Origin: Nocardia sp. XZ_19_385
Lineage (GTDB): Bacteria; Actinomycetota; Actinomycetes; Mycobacteriales; Mycobacteriaceae
Assembly: GCF_015355755.1 (NCBI RefSeq)
Contig: NZ_JACVEE010000002.1
Location: forward strand, 2,294,001-2,358,000
Length of the DNA: 64,000 nucleotides
Direction: 5' to 3'
Part shown: positions 57,081 through 64,000 of the stretch, piece by piece
Numbering within the stretch: the stretch's first letter is position 1
Layout: every line of letters starts with the position of its first letter
The notes under the pieces: generated by a model
What the model saw: the letters and a program-made list of their open reading frames with translations, nothing else
What the model was told of the DNA's origin: nothing
The model's database searches: none
Position numbers and translations under genes: made by a program

Positions 57081-58022
57081 TCACGCGCGAGAACCCTGCG
57101 TTTTCGCCCACGATGTCCAGAGCAGCTCCGCGAAGACGATCACCCAGACGACTGCGGCCCCCGCCAGCAGCACCGCACCGAGGTCGTGCAGCGGGTGAAT
57201 CTTCAGGGCGGCGGCGGTGGAGAGGGTAGCCACCGCGGTCATGCCGAGCGGAAAGACGGTCGCCCAGCGCCGGATGTTGTAACCAGGCCGCTTGTTGAAG
57301 ACCTCGGCCGCCAGCAACACGACATACCCCATCAGACAGAGACCGAGCAGAACCAACGTGACCACCCGCAGCACGGTGTGCCCAACCCCCGTCCAGTGTT
57401 GCCACGCAGCGAGTTTCGAAGCCGCGAGCGCAGAAATAGCCAGCGCCCCCGCCGCCACCCACTGATCCCCCGCCCCCCGCCAGACCTGGGCGACATCGAA
57501 ATGCGCGAACGCCACCACATAAAGCGGAATCCCAACTCCGAAGAACCCCAGCGCAACCCACATCAGCCACCCACCCCGCCCCGCCTGCGCCAGCGTGGCA
57601 CCGAGCACCGCAACACCCTGCGTCGCAACACAAACCAAAAACGCGGCCCCCGGCATCCGCCTACCCCAATGCCGAACCACAAACCCCAGCAACACCGGCC
57701 ACGCCACCACCGCCACCACAAGCAACACCACCGCCCCCCACTGCCACCCCGCCAACGACAGCCGAGTCCCCAACACCGTCGTAGCAGCAACCCCCGTCAG
57801 CGCGGGCGCAGTCGCAGCCTCGGTCTCCCAACGCGAGTGATCCCCGAGCAACCGAGTCCCGAAGTCGACCGCCAACACCACCCACGCCCCGCCGGCGAGA
57901 GCGAGGGTAACCCAAGACGCCACCTCGAAATCCATGAGATGCAGGCCAACCGACAGAATCCCGGTGGCCATAACAAACGCCCCCGCTGCCGGCGGCAACT
58001 CCCGCCACCACTGCTGTGTCAT
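57081..58022 (-). CDS. TDT-family (tellurite resistance/dicarboxylate) transporter
   Basis: A 313-aa membrane protein with about ten helices of the TehA/SLAC1-like TDT family. ELPPAAGAFVMATGILSVGLH at the N-terminus is a typical first helix (PAAGAFVMATG), and PLGMTAVATLSTAA near residue 250 fits the pore motif. Family members transport C4-dicarboxylates, sulfite or anions, or confer tellurite tolerance. It converges on the retron side and has an unusually C-rich coding strand on the plus side. Substrate unknown. Confidence 0.85.
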   Translation of the reverse strand: MTQQWWRELPPAAGAFVMATGILSVGLHLMDFEVASWVTLALAGGAWVVLAVDFGTRLLGDHSRWETEAATAPALTGVAATTVLGTRLSLAGWQWGAVVLLVVAVVAWPVLLGFVVRHWGRRMPGAAFLVCVATQGVAVLGATLAQAGRGGWLMWVALGFFGVGIPLYVVAFAHFDVAQVWRGAGDQWVAAGALAISALAASKLAAWQHWTGVGHTVLRVVTLVLLGLCLMGYVVLLAAEVFNKRPGYNIRRWATVFPLGMTAVATLSTAAALKIHPLHDLGAVLLAGAAVVWVIVFAELLWTSWAKTQGSRA

Positions 58023-58504
58023 CCCGCCATCTCAACCCGCCCACTACCCCCGGTCAAGCAACACGTCGGCAACAGCCCCAAGATGCCTTGATAGCCAGCG
58101 ACGACCCGACCCGTGCCGACCGCGGACGCTCGCCGTCGCTTATCGGCGTAGCCAGACGGATTCAGCGTTGGGGAACAGTCGGTGCGGCCGAGCCGGGGCG
58201 TAAGTCGCAGCGGCGGAAGAGTTTTCGCCATCATCAACCTGGCGCCGAGCTGGCCCGACGAAAGCATTTCAGCTAGGCGCGGCTGGCGCCGCTGGTTCGG
58301 ACGCGGCTGAGGATCGACTCCCTGCCGGACCCCGGGCAGGCTGATCAGCTCAGACCCCGCCCGCCCGTGATCCGCGGCAAGTGAACGGGGGTCCGGGGGC
58401 GAAGCCCGCCGGGCGGGTTGTGGGGGTTGCACCCCCACAAAATTCGAGTGAAACGAGAATGGCTCATGCTCTTGATGAGCATGAGCCAAGCACGAGAGGA
58501 ACGG
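58023..58504. other. Gap between TDT gene and tRNA-Arg
   Basis: About 480 bp without a convincing gene; a minus-strand frame across it has no ribosome binding site and no family-like sequence. It contains a perfect hairpin GTGGGGGT-TGC-ACCCCCAC at 58420-58438 without T-run, and the longer hairpin listed separately. Confidence 0.5.
58460..58488 (-). terminator. 12-bp hairpin downstream of tRNA-Arg
   Basis: TGGCTCATGCTC and GAGCATGAGCCA pair perfectly with a 5-nt loop. On the minus strand it starts 16 bp behind the tRNA-Arg 3' end, so it probably terminates that transcript. Confidence 0.65.
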
Positions 58505-58577
58505 TGCCCTCGGCAGGAATCGAACCTGCGGCCTTCTGCTCCGGAGGCAGACGCTCTATCCCCTGAGCTACGAGGGC
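58505..58577 (-). tRNA. tRNA-Arg (anticodon CCG)
   Basis: A 73-nt cloverleaf on the minus strand. The acceptor GCCCTCG pairs with CGAGGGC and the discriminator is A. The anticodon stem TCTGC/GCAGA holds CTCCGGA with CCG. The T-loop is TTCGAAT. CCA is not encoded. Confidence 0.95.
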
Positions 58578-58683
58578 GGGATAGTTCTCGATCGGGCGCC
58601 GGGAGGGCGTCCGATCGGGCGGGGAAAGCGTATCGCATCCCCGGCCTACCGCCAAAAAGGAGGGCGGGCCGGGGAGTTCGCGA

Positions 58684-59382
58684 TCAGTTGAGGGGGAGGG
58701 GGGTGCCGCCGCGGGTGGTGAGCATGCGGGTGATCAGCTGGGCTTCGTTCTGCTGGGTTCCGCCCATGGTTTCCGCCAGCGTGCGCACGGCGGTGGTTTC
58801 CGCGTGTGTGGCGGCGTACTGGATCATCGACAGCCCGCCCTGGTGGTGGCGCAGCATCAGGCGCAGGAACATGGTGTCCAGCTCGGGGGCCTGGCGCAGG
58901 GCGGCAAGTTCTTCGGCGGTGGCCATGCCGGGCATGGTCGCCATCGGACCGGTGTGCTGGGCGGCGGTGGCCGCGCCGCCGTGATGTCCGGCGGACGGTT
59001 CGGTCATCCAGGCCATATAGCCGTCGACGCTCTGGGCGGGCTTGCCCCACAGCTGCAGCCAGCCCTGCATGCGGCCGACCTGGGCCTGCTGGGTGGTCAT
59101 GATGTCGTAGGCCAGCCGGCGCACATCGTTGTCGGTGGAGCGGAGCAATGCCACGCCCGCCATTTCCACCGCCTGCGCGTGATGCGCGGACATGTCCTGG
59201 GTGAAGCCGATGTCGACGGCGCCCGGATCGGGTTCGGACGCGCCGTCCAGCGGGATGCGCGCCATGGTGCCGACGGCGAAACCGAGCAGGATCGCCCCGA
59301 TGACGCCCAGGACCAGCAGTGCGGTCCGCTGGCCCCGCACCTGCGTCCGGAATCCGGACTCGGTTTCGCTGTCGGCCGTCAT
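58684..59382 (-). CDS. DUF305 family protein with N-terminal anchor
   Basis: A 232-aa protein. A membrane helix (LLVLGVIGAILLGFAVGTMA) near residues 22-41 anchors it, with the rest outside. DUF305 blocks are IGFTQDMSAHHAQAVEMAGVAL and FLRLMLRHHQGGLSMIQYA, each with the conserved HH pair, plus GRMQGWLQLWGKP and a Met/His-rich MATMPGMA stretch. The His and Met residues suggest metal (copper) binding, but the function is unproven. It starts directly at the stop of the DUF3105 gene. Confidence 0.9.
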   Translation of the reverse strand: MTADSETESGFRTQVRGQRTALLVLGVIGAILLGFAVGTMARIPLDGASEPDPGAVDIGFTQDMSAHHAQAVEMAGVALLRSTDNDVRRLAYDIMTTQQAQVGRMQGWLQLWGKPAQSVDGYMAWMTEPSAGHHGGAATAAQHTGPMATMPGMATAEELAALRQAPELDTMFLRLMLRHHQGGLSMIQYAATHAETTAVRTLAETMGGTQQNEAQLITRMLTTRGGTPLPLN

Positions 59383-60300
59383 CTACTGCGTCGCCGGGGG
59401 TGCCACGGGTTCGATGGGCGCCGCAGGTGCGGTCGGCACACCGGTCAGGCCCGGAATGTTCGGCACACCGGGAATGGTGGGCTGACCGGCGCCGCCGAGC
59501 TCACTCTGATCGGTGGGGATGCCGGTGCCGTCCACCGGAACCGCGTCCGGGCCCGGCGGCGCCGGATCGAACGGCGCCGGGTTGTCCCGGTCGAAGTACG
59601 GATTGGAGCAGTCCGCGCCGATCTCGGGGTAGACGCCGTACGGGTTCTGCCGCAGCGCGGTGATGAACTGCCCGACGCGCTTGTCGTTCGGATCGTCCAG
59701 CTTCAGCTGATGACCCCAGGACTGCAGCGAAACCGCCGATTCCAGCCCGGGATAGGGCGACATCATCGTGTACTGCTTGCCCTCGACCTTGCGCTTCAAG
59801 ACGTCCAGCCCGGCCCCGTCGACCTTGTCGGGGTTGTAGGTGATCCACACCGCGCCGTGCTCGAGCGAGTGCACCGCGTTCTCGGTGCGAATCGGCTTGC
59901 TGTACACCACACCGGTGCAGGCGGCCCAGGACGAATCGTGGGGTCCGCCGTAGGCCGGCGTCGTGTCGTAGGCCACGCGCTGGGTGGGCTGGATGTGCTT
60001 GCCGGCGCCCTGGGCGTAGTCCTTCTTCACCACGCCCGGGATCTGCTCGGACGGGTCCTTCTTCTCCGCGCTCGGCGTGTATTTGTCGAGCTCGGCCTGC
60101 TCGCGGTACTTCGGGACCAGGCTGTAGGCCAGGGCGCCGACCAATGCGATGATTACCGCGGCGGCACCGATGGCCAGCCACGGGATCTGGCGCTTGGGTC
60201 GAACTTGGTCTCTGCCGCCCCCCTTGCGGAGGGAAGGTGAAGCCTTCCCGGCGGCTCGGACGGCCTTGGCCGATTTCGAGGCGCTCTTACTACTCGGCAT
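59383..60300 (-). CDS. DUF3105 family protein
   Basis: A 305-aa protein with a basic cytoplasmic N-terminus (SKSASKSAKAVRAAGK), one helix (IPWLAIGAAAVIIALVGALA, about residues 39-58) and an exported domain. PAYGGPHDSSWAACTGVVY and AVHSLEHGAVWITYNP are DUF3105 signatures. The last 60 residues are Pro/Gly-rich and probably disordered. It pairs with the DUF305 gene, which begins right at its stop, and diverges from argS. The two exported proteins probably cooperate, perhaps in metal handling. Confidence 0.88.
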   Translation of the reverse strand: MPSSKSASKSAKAVRAAGKASPSLRKGGGRDQVRPKRQIPWLAIGAAAVIIALVGALAYSLVPKYREQAELDKYTPSAEKKDPSEQIPGVVKKDYAQGAGKHIQPTQRVAYDTTPAYGGPHDSSWAACTGVVYSKPIRTENAVHSLEHGAVWITYNPDKVDGAGLDVLKRKVEGKQYTMMSPYPGLESAVSLQSWGHQLKLDDPNDKRVGQFITALRQNPYGVYPEIGADCSNPYFDRDNPAPFDPAPPGPDAVPVDGTGIPTDQSELGGAGQPTIPGVPNIPGLTGVPTAPAAPIEPVAPPATQ

Positions 60301-60380
60301 CGCTCGTTGTGCTCTCTCGACGTGATGATTCCGCTAGTGCTGCGCGGTGCCCGCCCGAAGGTGTTCACCTGCCCAGACCA

Positions 60381-60386
60381 TAGGAT
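60381..60386 (+). promoter_or_regulatory. Likely -10 box of a leaderless argS mRNA
   Basis: TAGGAT lies 8 bp before GTG 60395 and no ribosome binding site is seen, so the mRNA probably starts at the start codon. Confidence 0.4.
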
Positions 60387-60394
60387 AGTTACTC

Positions 60395-62053
60395 GTGACT
60401 CCAGCTGACCTTGCATCTCTCCTTCGCGCAACCGCCGCGAAGGTGCTTGTCGAACGTGGACTGGACCCTGCGGTCCTGCCCGACGAGGTCAGTGTGGAAC
60501 GCCCCCGTAATCCGGAACACGGTGACTATGCCACGAATTTGGCGATGCAGGTTGCCAAGAAAGTCGGAACCAACCCGCGCGAGCTCGCTACCTGGCTTGC
60601 CAGTGCCCTTGCCGAAGCCGACGGTGTGGACGCCGCGGACGTCGCCGGGCCGGGCTTCCTGAACATCCGGCTGGCCGCTGCCGCGCAGGGCGCGATCGTG
60701 GCGAAGATCCTGCAAGCGGGCGCCGGCTACGGCACTGGCGAGTCGCTGACCGGCACCAAGATCAACCTGGAGTTCGTCTCGGCGAACCCGACCGGCCCGA
60801 TCCACCTCGGCGGCACCCGCTGGGCCGCCGTCGGTGACGCGCTGGGCCGGATTCTGTCCGCTCAGGGCGCAGCGGTGACCCGGGAGTACTACTTCAACGA
60901 CGCCGGCGCGCAGATCGACCGGTTCGCCAATTCCCTGGTCGCAGCCGCGACCGGCGCCCCAACCCCGCAGGACGGGTATGCGGGCGCCTACATCACCGAG
61001 ATCGCCGACGCGATCGTCGCGCAGCACCCGGACGCCGCGAGCCTGCCCGAGCAGGAACGCCACGAACTGTTCCGCGGCGAGGGCGTCGAGATGATGTTCG
61101 CCCACATCAAGAAGACGTTGCACGATTTCGGCTGCGACTTCGACGTCTACTTCAACGAGAGCTCGCTGTTCGCCTCCGGCGCGGTCGACAACGCCGTCGC
61201 GGAGTTGAAGGCCTCGGGCAATCTGTACGAGAAGGACGGCGCCTGGTGGATCGCCAGCACCGAGTACGGCGACGACAAGGACCGTGTCGTGCTCAAGAGC
61301 GACGGCACCTCGGCCTACATCGCCGGTGACATCGCCTACTTCCAGAACAAGCGGTCGCGCGGCTTCGACCTGTGCATCTACATGCTGGGCGCGGACCACC
61401 ACGGCTACATCGGCCGTTTGAAGGCCGCCGCCGCGGCGTTCGGCGACAACCCGGACACCGTCGAGGTGCTCATCGGCCAAATGGTGAACCTGGTGAAAGA
61501 CGGCGCCGCCGTGAAGATGAGCAAGCGCGCGGGCACGGTGATCACGCTCGACGACCTGGTGGAGGCCATCGGCGTCGACGCCTCGCGGTATTCGCTGGTG
61601 CGCTCCTCGGTGAACTCGAGCATCGATATCGACCTGGACCTGTGGACCAAGCAGGAAAGCGTCAACCCGGTCTACTACGTGCAGTACGCGCACGCCCGCA
61701 CCTGCAGCATCACCCGCAACGCGGCGGAATTCGAATTCGCTTCGGTGCCAGTGGATCTCGGCCTGCTGACCGCCGAACGCGAGACCAAGCTGATCGGCGT
61801 CCTGGCCGAGTTCCCCCGCGTCGTGGCCACCGCCGCGGACATGCGGGAACCGCACCGCGTCGTGCGCTACCTGGAAGAAGTGGCCGGCGCCTACCACCCG
61901 TTCCAGTCCGACGACGATATGCGCGTGCTGCCCAAGGGCGACGAACCCGTCACCCCGCGCCACGCCGCCCGGCTGCAGCTGGTCAAGGCGACCCGTCAGG
62001 TGCTGGCCAACGGCCTCGCCCTGCTGGGTGTGAGCGCACCGGAGCGGATGTGA
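60395..62053 (+). CDS. argS: Arginyl-tRNA synthetase
   Basis: A 552-aa class I synthetase that charges tRNA-Arg. The N-terminal Add-1 domain is present (about residues 1-90). [14 protein letters not shown] holds the HIGH-like HLGG motif, and [17 protein letters not shown] follows. [16 protein letters not shown] corresponds to the KMSKS loop, here MSKRAG. The C-terminal anticodon-binding helices end at [11 protein letters not shown]. It starts at GTG 60395. It heads the conserved argS-lysA-hom block (Rv1292-Rv1294). Confidence 0.97.
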   Translation: MTPADLASLLRATAAKVLVERGLDPAVLPDEVSVERPRNPEHGDYATNLAMQVAKKVGTNPRELATWLASALAEADGVDAADVAGPGFLNIRLAAAAQGAIVAKILQAGAGYGTGESLTGTKINLEFVSANPTGPIHLGGTRWAAVGDALGRILSAQGAAVTREYYFNDAGAQIDRFANSLVAAATGAPTPQDGYAGAYITEIADAIVAQHPDAASLPEQERHELFRGEGVEMMFAHIKKTLHDFGCDFDVYFNESSLFASGAVDNAVAELKASGNLYEKDGAWWIASTEYGDDKDRVVLKSDGTSAYIAGDIAYFQNKRSRGFDLCIYMLGADHHGYIGRLKAAAAAFGDNPDTVEVLIGQMVNLVKDGAAVKMSKRAGTVITLDDLVEAIGVDASRYSLVRSSVNSSIDIDLDLWTKQESVNPVYYVQYAHARTCSITRNAAEFEFASVPVDLGLLTAERETKLIGVLAEFPRVVATAADMREPHRVVRYLEEVAGAYHPFQSDDDMRVLPKGDEPVTPRHAARLQLVKATRQVLANGLALLGVSAPERM

Positions 62054-62108
62054 ACGCACACCTATCGAAGTGCGCGCGCGCACTCGTGAACCCCCGAAAG
62101 GAACAGAA

Positions 62109-63533
62109 GTGAGCGGCGCACATCCCGCTGGACCCCGGCATGCCGAAATCCCGCACGCCCCGAATCTTCCGGAGCGCCCGAGCGATCCGAAGCAGATGAT
62201 CGCGCTGCCCGCGAATGTGTGGCCCCGCAACGCTTCTCGCGGCGACGACGGTGTGGTCAGCCTGGCCGGTGTCCCCGTGGCCGACCTCGCCGAGCAGTTC
62301 GGCACCCCGCTGTTCGTGGTGGACGAGGACGATTTCCGGTCCCGCTGCCGCGACATGGTGCGCGCCTTCGGGCCGAACGCCCGGGTGCACTACGCCTCCA
62401 AGGCTTTCCTGTGCGGTGAGATCGCGCGCTGGATCCGCGACGAGGGCCTGTCCCTGGACGTGTGCTCCGGCGGCGAACTCGCCATCGCGCTGCACGCGGG
62501 TTTCCCGGCGGAGCGAATCGCGTTGCACGGCAACAACAAATCCGTCGCCGAGCTCGAGGCCGCGGTGGCCGCGGGCGTGGGCCACGTGGTGCTCGACTCG
62601 CTGTACGAGATCGAGCGCCTGGAAGCCGTCGCCGGTGCGGCCGGTGTGGTGCAGGATGTCCTGATCCGCGTCACCGTCGGCGTGGAAGCCCATACGCACG
62701 AATACATTTCGACCGCGCACGAGGATCAGAAGTTCGGCTTCTCCATCTCCGGCGGCGACGCCATGGAGGCGCTGGCCCGGGTATTCGACGCCGACAACCT
62801 GCGCCTGGTCGGCCTGCACTCGCACATCGGCTCGCAGATCTTCGAGATCGACGGTTTCGAGATCGCCGCCCGCCGCCTGCTCGCCCTGCTGCGCGAAGCC
62901 ATCGAGAAGTTCGGCGTGGAGCGCACCGCGCAGATCGCGACGCTGGATCTCGGTGGCGGCCTTGGTATTTCGTACCTGCCGAACGATGATCCGCCGCCGC
63001 TGGACGAGTTCGCGCGCAAGCTGCGCGGCCTGGTCGAGACCGAAGCGGCACACGCTGGTCTGCCCACCCCGGAGATCGCGGTGGAACCGGGCCGTGCCAT
63101 CGCCGGCCCGGGCACCGTCACCCTCTATGAGGTCGGCACCATCAAGGACGTCTCGCTCGACGGCGGCAACCGCCGCCGCTACGTCAGCGTCGACGGCGGC
63201 ATGAGCGACAACATCCGGCCCGCGCTGTACCAGGCCGATTACGACTGCCGCCTGGTTTCGCGGTCCTCGGACGCGCCCGCCGTGGTCGCGCGCGTCGTCG
63301 GAAAGCATTGCGAGAGCGGCGATATCGTCATCCGCGACACCTGGATGCCCGCCGATGTCGGCCCCGGCGATCTGATCGCCGTCGCGGCGACCGGTGCGTA
63401 TTGCTATTCGATGTCGAGCCGATACAACCAGTTGACCCGTCCGGCGGTCGTCGCCGTCCGGGATGGTCAGCCGCGTTTGATTCTGCGCCGGGAAACGGTG
63501 GCGGATTTGCTCAGCCTGGAGGTGGAACAGTGA
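62109..63533 (+). CDS. lysA: Diaminopimelate decarboxylase
   Basis: A 474-aa PLP enzyme that converts meso-diaminopimelate to lysine. The PLP-binding Lys lies in [48 protein letters not shown] and [18 protein letters not shown] follow, and the active-site Cys segment is [12 protein letters not shown] with [18 protein letters not shown] 62109 is preceded by AAAGGAAC; the frame is open 13 codons more. It overlaps hom by 4 bp. Confidence 0.97.
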   Translation: MSGAHPAGPRHAEIPHAPNLPERPSDPKQMIALPANVWPRNASRGDDGVVSLAGVPVADLAEQFGTPLFVVDEDDFRSRCRDMVRAFGPNARVHYASKAFLCGEIARWIRDEGLSLDVCSGGELAIALHAGFPAERIALHGNNKSVAELEAAVAAGVGHVVLDSLYEIERLEAVAGAAGVVQDVLIRVTVGVEAHTHEYISTAHEDQKFGFSISGGDAMEALARVFDADNLRLVGLHSHIGSQIFEIDGFEIAARRLLALLREAIEKFGVERTAQIATLDLGGGLGISYLPNDDPPPLDEFARKLRGLVETEAAHAGLPTPEIAVEPGRAIAGPGTVTLYEVGTIKDVSLDGGNRRRYVSVDGGMSDNIRPALYQADYDCRLVSRSSDAPAVVARVVGKHCESGDIVIRDTWMPADVGPGDLIAVAATGAYCYSMSSRYNQLTRPAVVAVRDGQPRLILRRETVADLLSLEVEQ

Positions 63534-64000
63534 CCGAACAGAGAAACGAGACCTGGGGCATCGATCGTCCGATCGGTGTCGCGGTGCTCGGTATGGGCAA
63601 TGTCGGCACCGAGGTCGTGCGGATTCTGCGGGACCACGCCGATGACCTGCGGTCGCGCGTCGGTGCTCCGGTGGTGCTGCGCGGTGTCGCCGTGCGCAAC
63701 CTGGAGCGGGACCGCGGGCTTCCGGCCGAACTGCTGACCACCGACGCCGAAGCGCTCGTCGCGCGTGCCGATGTCGACCTGGTCGTAGAGGTCATGGGCG
63801 GTATCGATCCGGCCCGCAGCCTGATCCTGGCTTCGCTGAACGCGGGCAAGTCCGTGATCTCCGCGAACAAGGCGCTGCTGGCCGACTACACCGGCGAACT
63901 CGCCGCCGCCGCGGAGCGCAATCGCGCCGACCTGTACTTCGAGGCCGCCGTCGCCGGCGCCATCCCGGTGGTGCGCCCGCTCATCCAGTCGCTGTCCGGC
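63530..64000 (+). CDS. hom: Homoserine dehydrogenase, N-terminal part (runs off the window)
   Basis: The first 157 residues of an NAD(P)-dependent homoserine dehydrogenase, which makes homoserine for threonine and methionine. It starts at GTG 63530 inside the lysA stop (GTGA). The Rossmann motif is [17 protein letters not shown], and [16 protein letters not shown] and [13 protein letters not shown] are signatures with the conserved Lys. Its 3' end is outside. thrC and thrB are expected next. Confidence 0.96.
   Translation, partial: MTEQRNETWGIDRPIGVAVLGMGNVGTEVVRILRDHADDLRSRVGAPVVLRGVAVRNLERDRGLPAELLTTDAEALVARADVDLVVEVMGGIDPARSLILASLNAGKSVISANKALLADYTGELAAAAERNRADLYFEAAVAGAIPVVRPLIQSLSG

Noticed and set aside
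58420..58438. Hairpin GTGGGGGT-TGC-ACCCCCAC as a rho-independent terminator
   Set aside because: It is followed by A residues on the plus strand and has no T-run on the correct side of either strand.
58019..58489. Minus-strand open frame of 156 codons near tRNA-Arg
   Set aside because: It begins inside the tRNA-Arg downstream hairpin, has no ribosome binding site and no recognisable protein pattern.
55145..58577. Possible att repeat or integrated island between tRNA-Cys and tRNA-Arg
   Set aside because: No copy of the tRNA-Cys 3' end was found downstream and there is no integrase, so an integrated element is not supported.

Overview
The window is about 64 kb of high-GC DNA with many GTG starts, 4-bp ATGA/GTGA gene overlaps and short intergenic gaps. 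Gene content points to a mycolate-type actinomycete, most likely Nocardia or a close relative. The evidence is gene order shared with Mycobacterium tuberculosis (GtrA-purK-purE-fadE25, pntAa-pntAb-pntB, bkdA-bkdB-bkdC, an mmsA/fadE9/mmsB/echA9/echA8 set, helZ, argS-lysA-hom), a mycothiol-type DinB-like enzyme, an LppU-like protein and a non-ribosomal peptide synthetase. The genus is inferred; no rRNA is present.

Layout. 1-6.1 kb: end of a two-component system, a GtrA protein, purine genes purK-purE, a TetR regulator and fadE25, with two 13-bp palindromes in the regulator-fadE25 gap. 6.4-12.9 kb: an orphan NRPS (C-A-T-C-T-TE) behind a DUF6875-like protein. 12.9-17.6 kb: GNAT, glycolate/lactate-type FAD oxidase, a second GtrA, and a minus-strand HIT / DinB-like / peptidase E operon. 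17.8-20.7 kb: three-subunit proton-translocating transhydrogenase. 21-26 kb: accessory metabolism (MFS, NmrA-type reductase with divergent AraC regulator, thioesterase, SDR). 25.9-30 kb: AsnC/Lrp regulator divergent from the bkd branched-chain 2-oxoacid dehydrogenase operon, with two Lrp-like palindromes between them. 30-41.5 kb: NCS2 and BenE transporters, rhodanese, secreted HNH lipoprotein, HelZ SNF2 ATPase with a SWIM partner, and a TetR / metal-receptor pair. 41.5-51.4 kb: amidohydrolase, fused isobutyryl-CoA mutase IcmF and, divergently, the valine-degradation operon mmsA-acad-hibch-mmsB-ech; two nearly identical 18-bp operators lie in the shared promoter region. 51.4-55.1 kb: Tat-exported amine oxidase, Hsp70-like membrane protein, MarR regulator. 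55.1-57 kb: tRNA-Cys followed by a probable retron. 57-64 kb: TDT transporter, tRNA-Arg, DUF305/DUF3105 pair, then argS-lysA-hom running off the end.

The most interesting locus is the probable retron directly behind tRNA-Cys(GCA). A 430-aa reverse transcriptase (YADD active site, altered AxxH and LAG versions of the retron NAxxH and VTG motifs) is preceded by a 159-nt segment. That segment is bounded by an 18-bp inverted repeat with 17 of 18 positions matching, as expected for retron a1/a2, and holds several tight hairpins. A 39-aa single-pass membrane protein with a strong ribosome binding site follows and is the only candidate partner or effector seen.

Metabolically the window is rich in branched-chain amino acid catabolism. 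Bkd makes isobutyryl-CoA from valine-derived oxoacid, the mms operon oxidises it towards propionyl-CoA, and IcmF can interconvert it with n-butyryl-CoA. Local operators suggest separate control of these two blocks.
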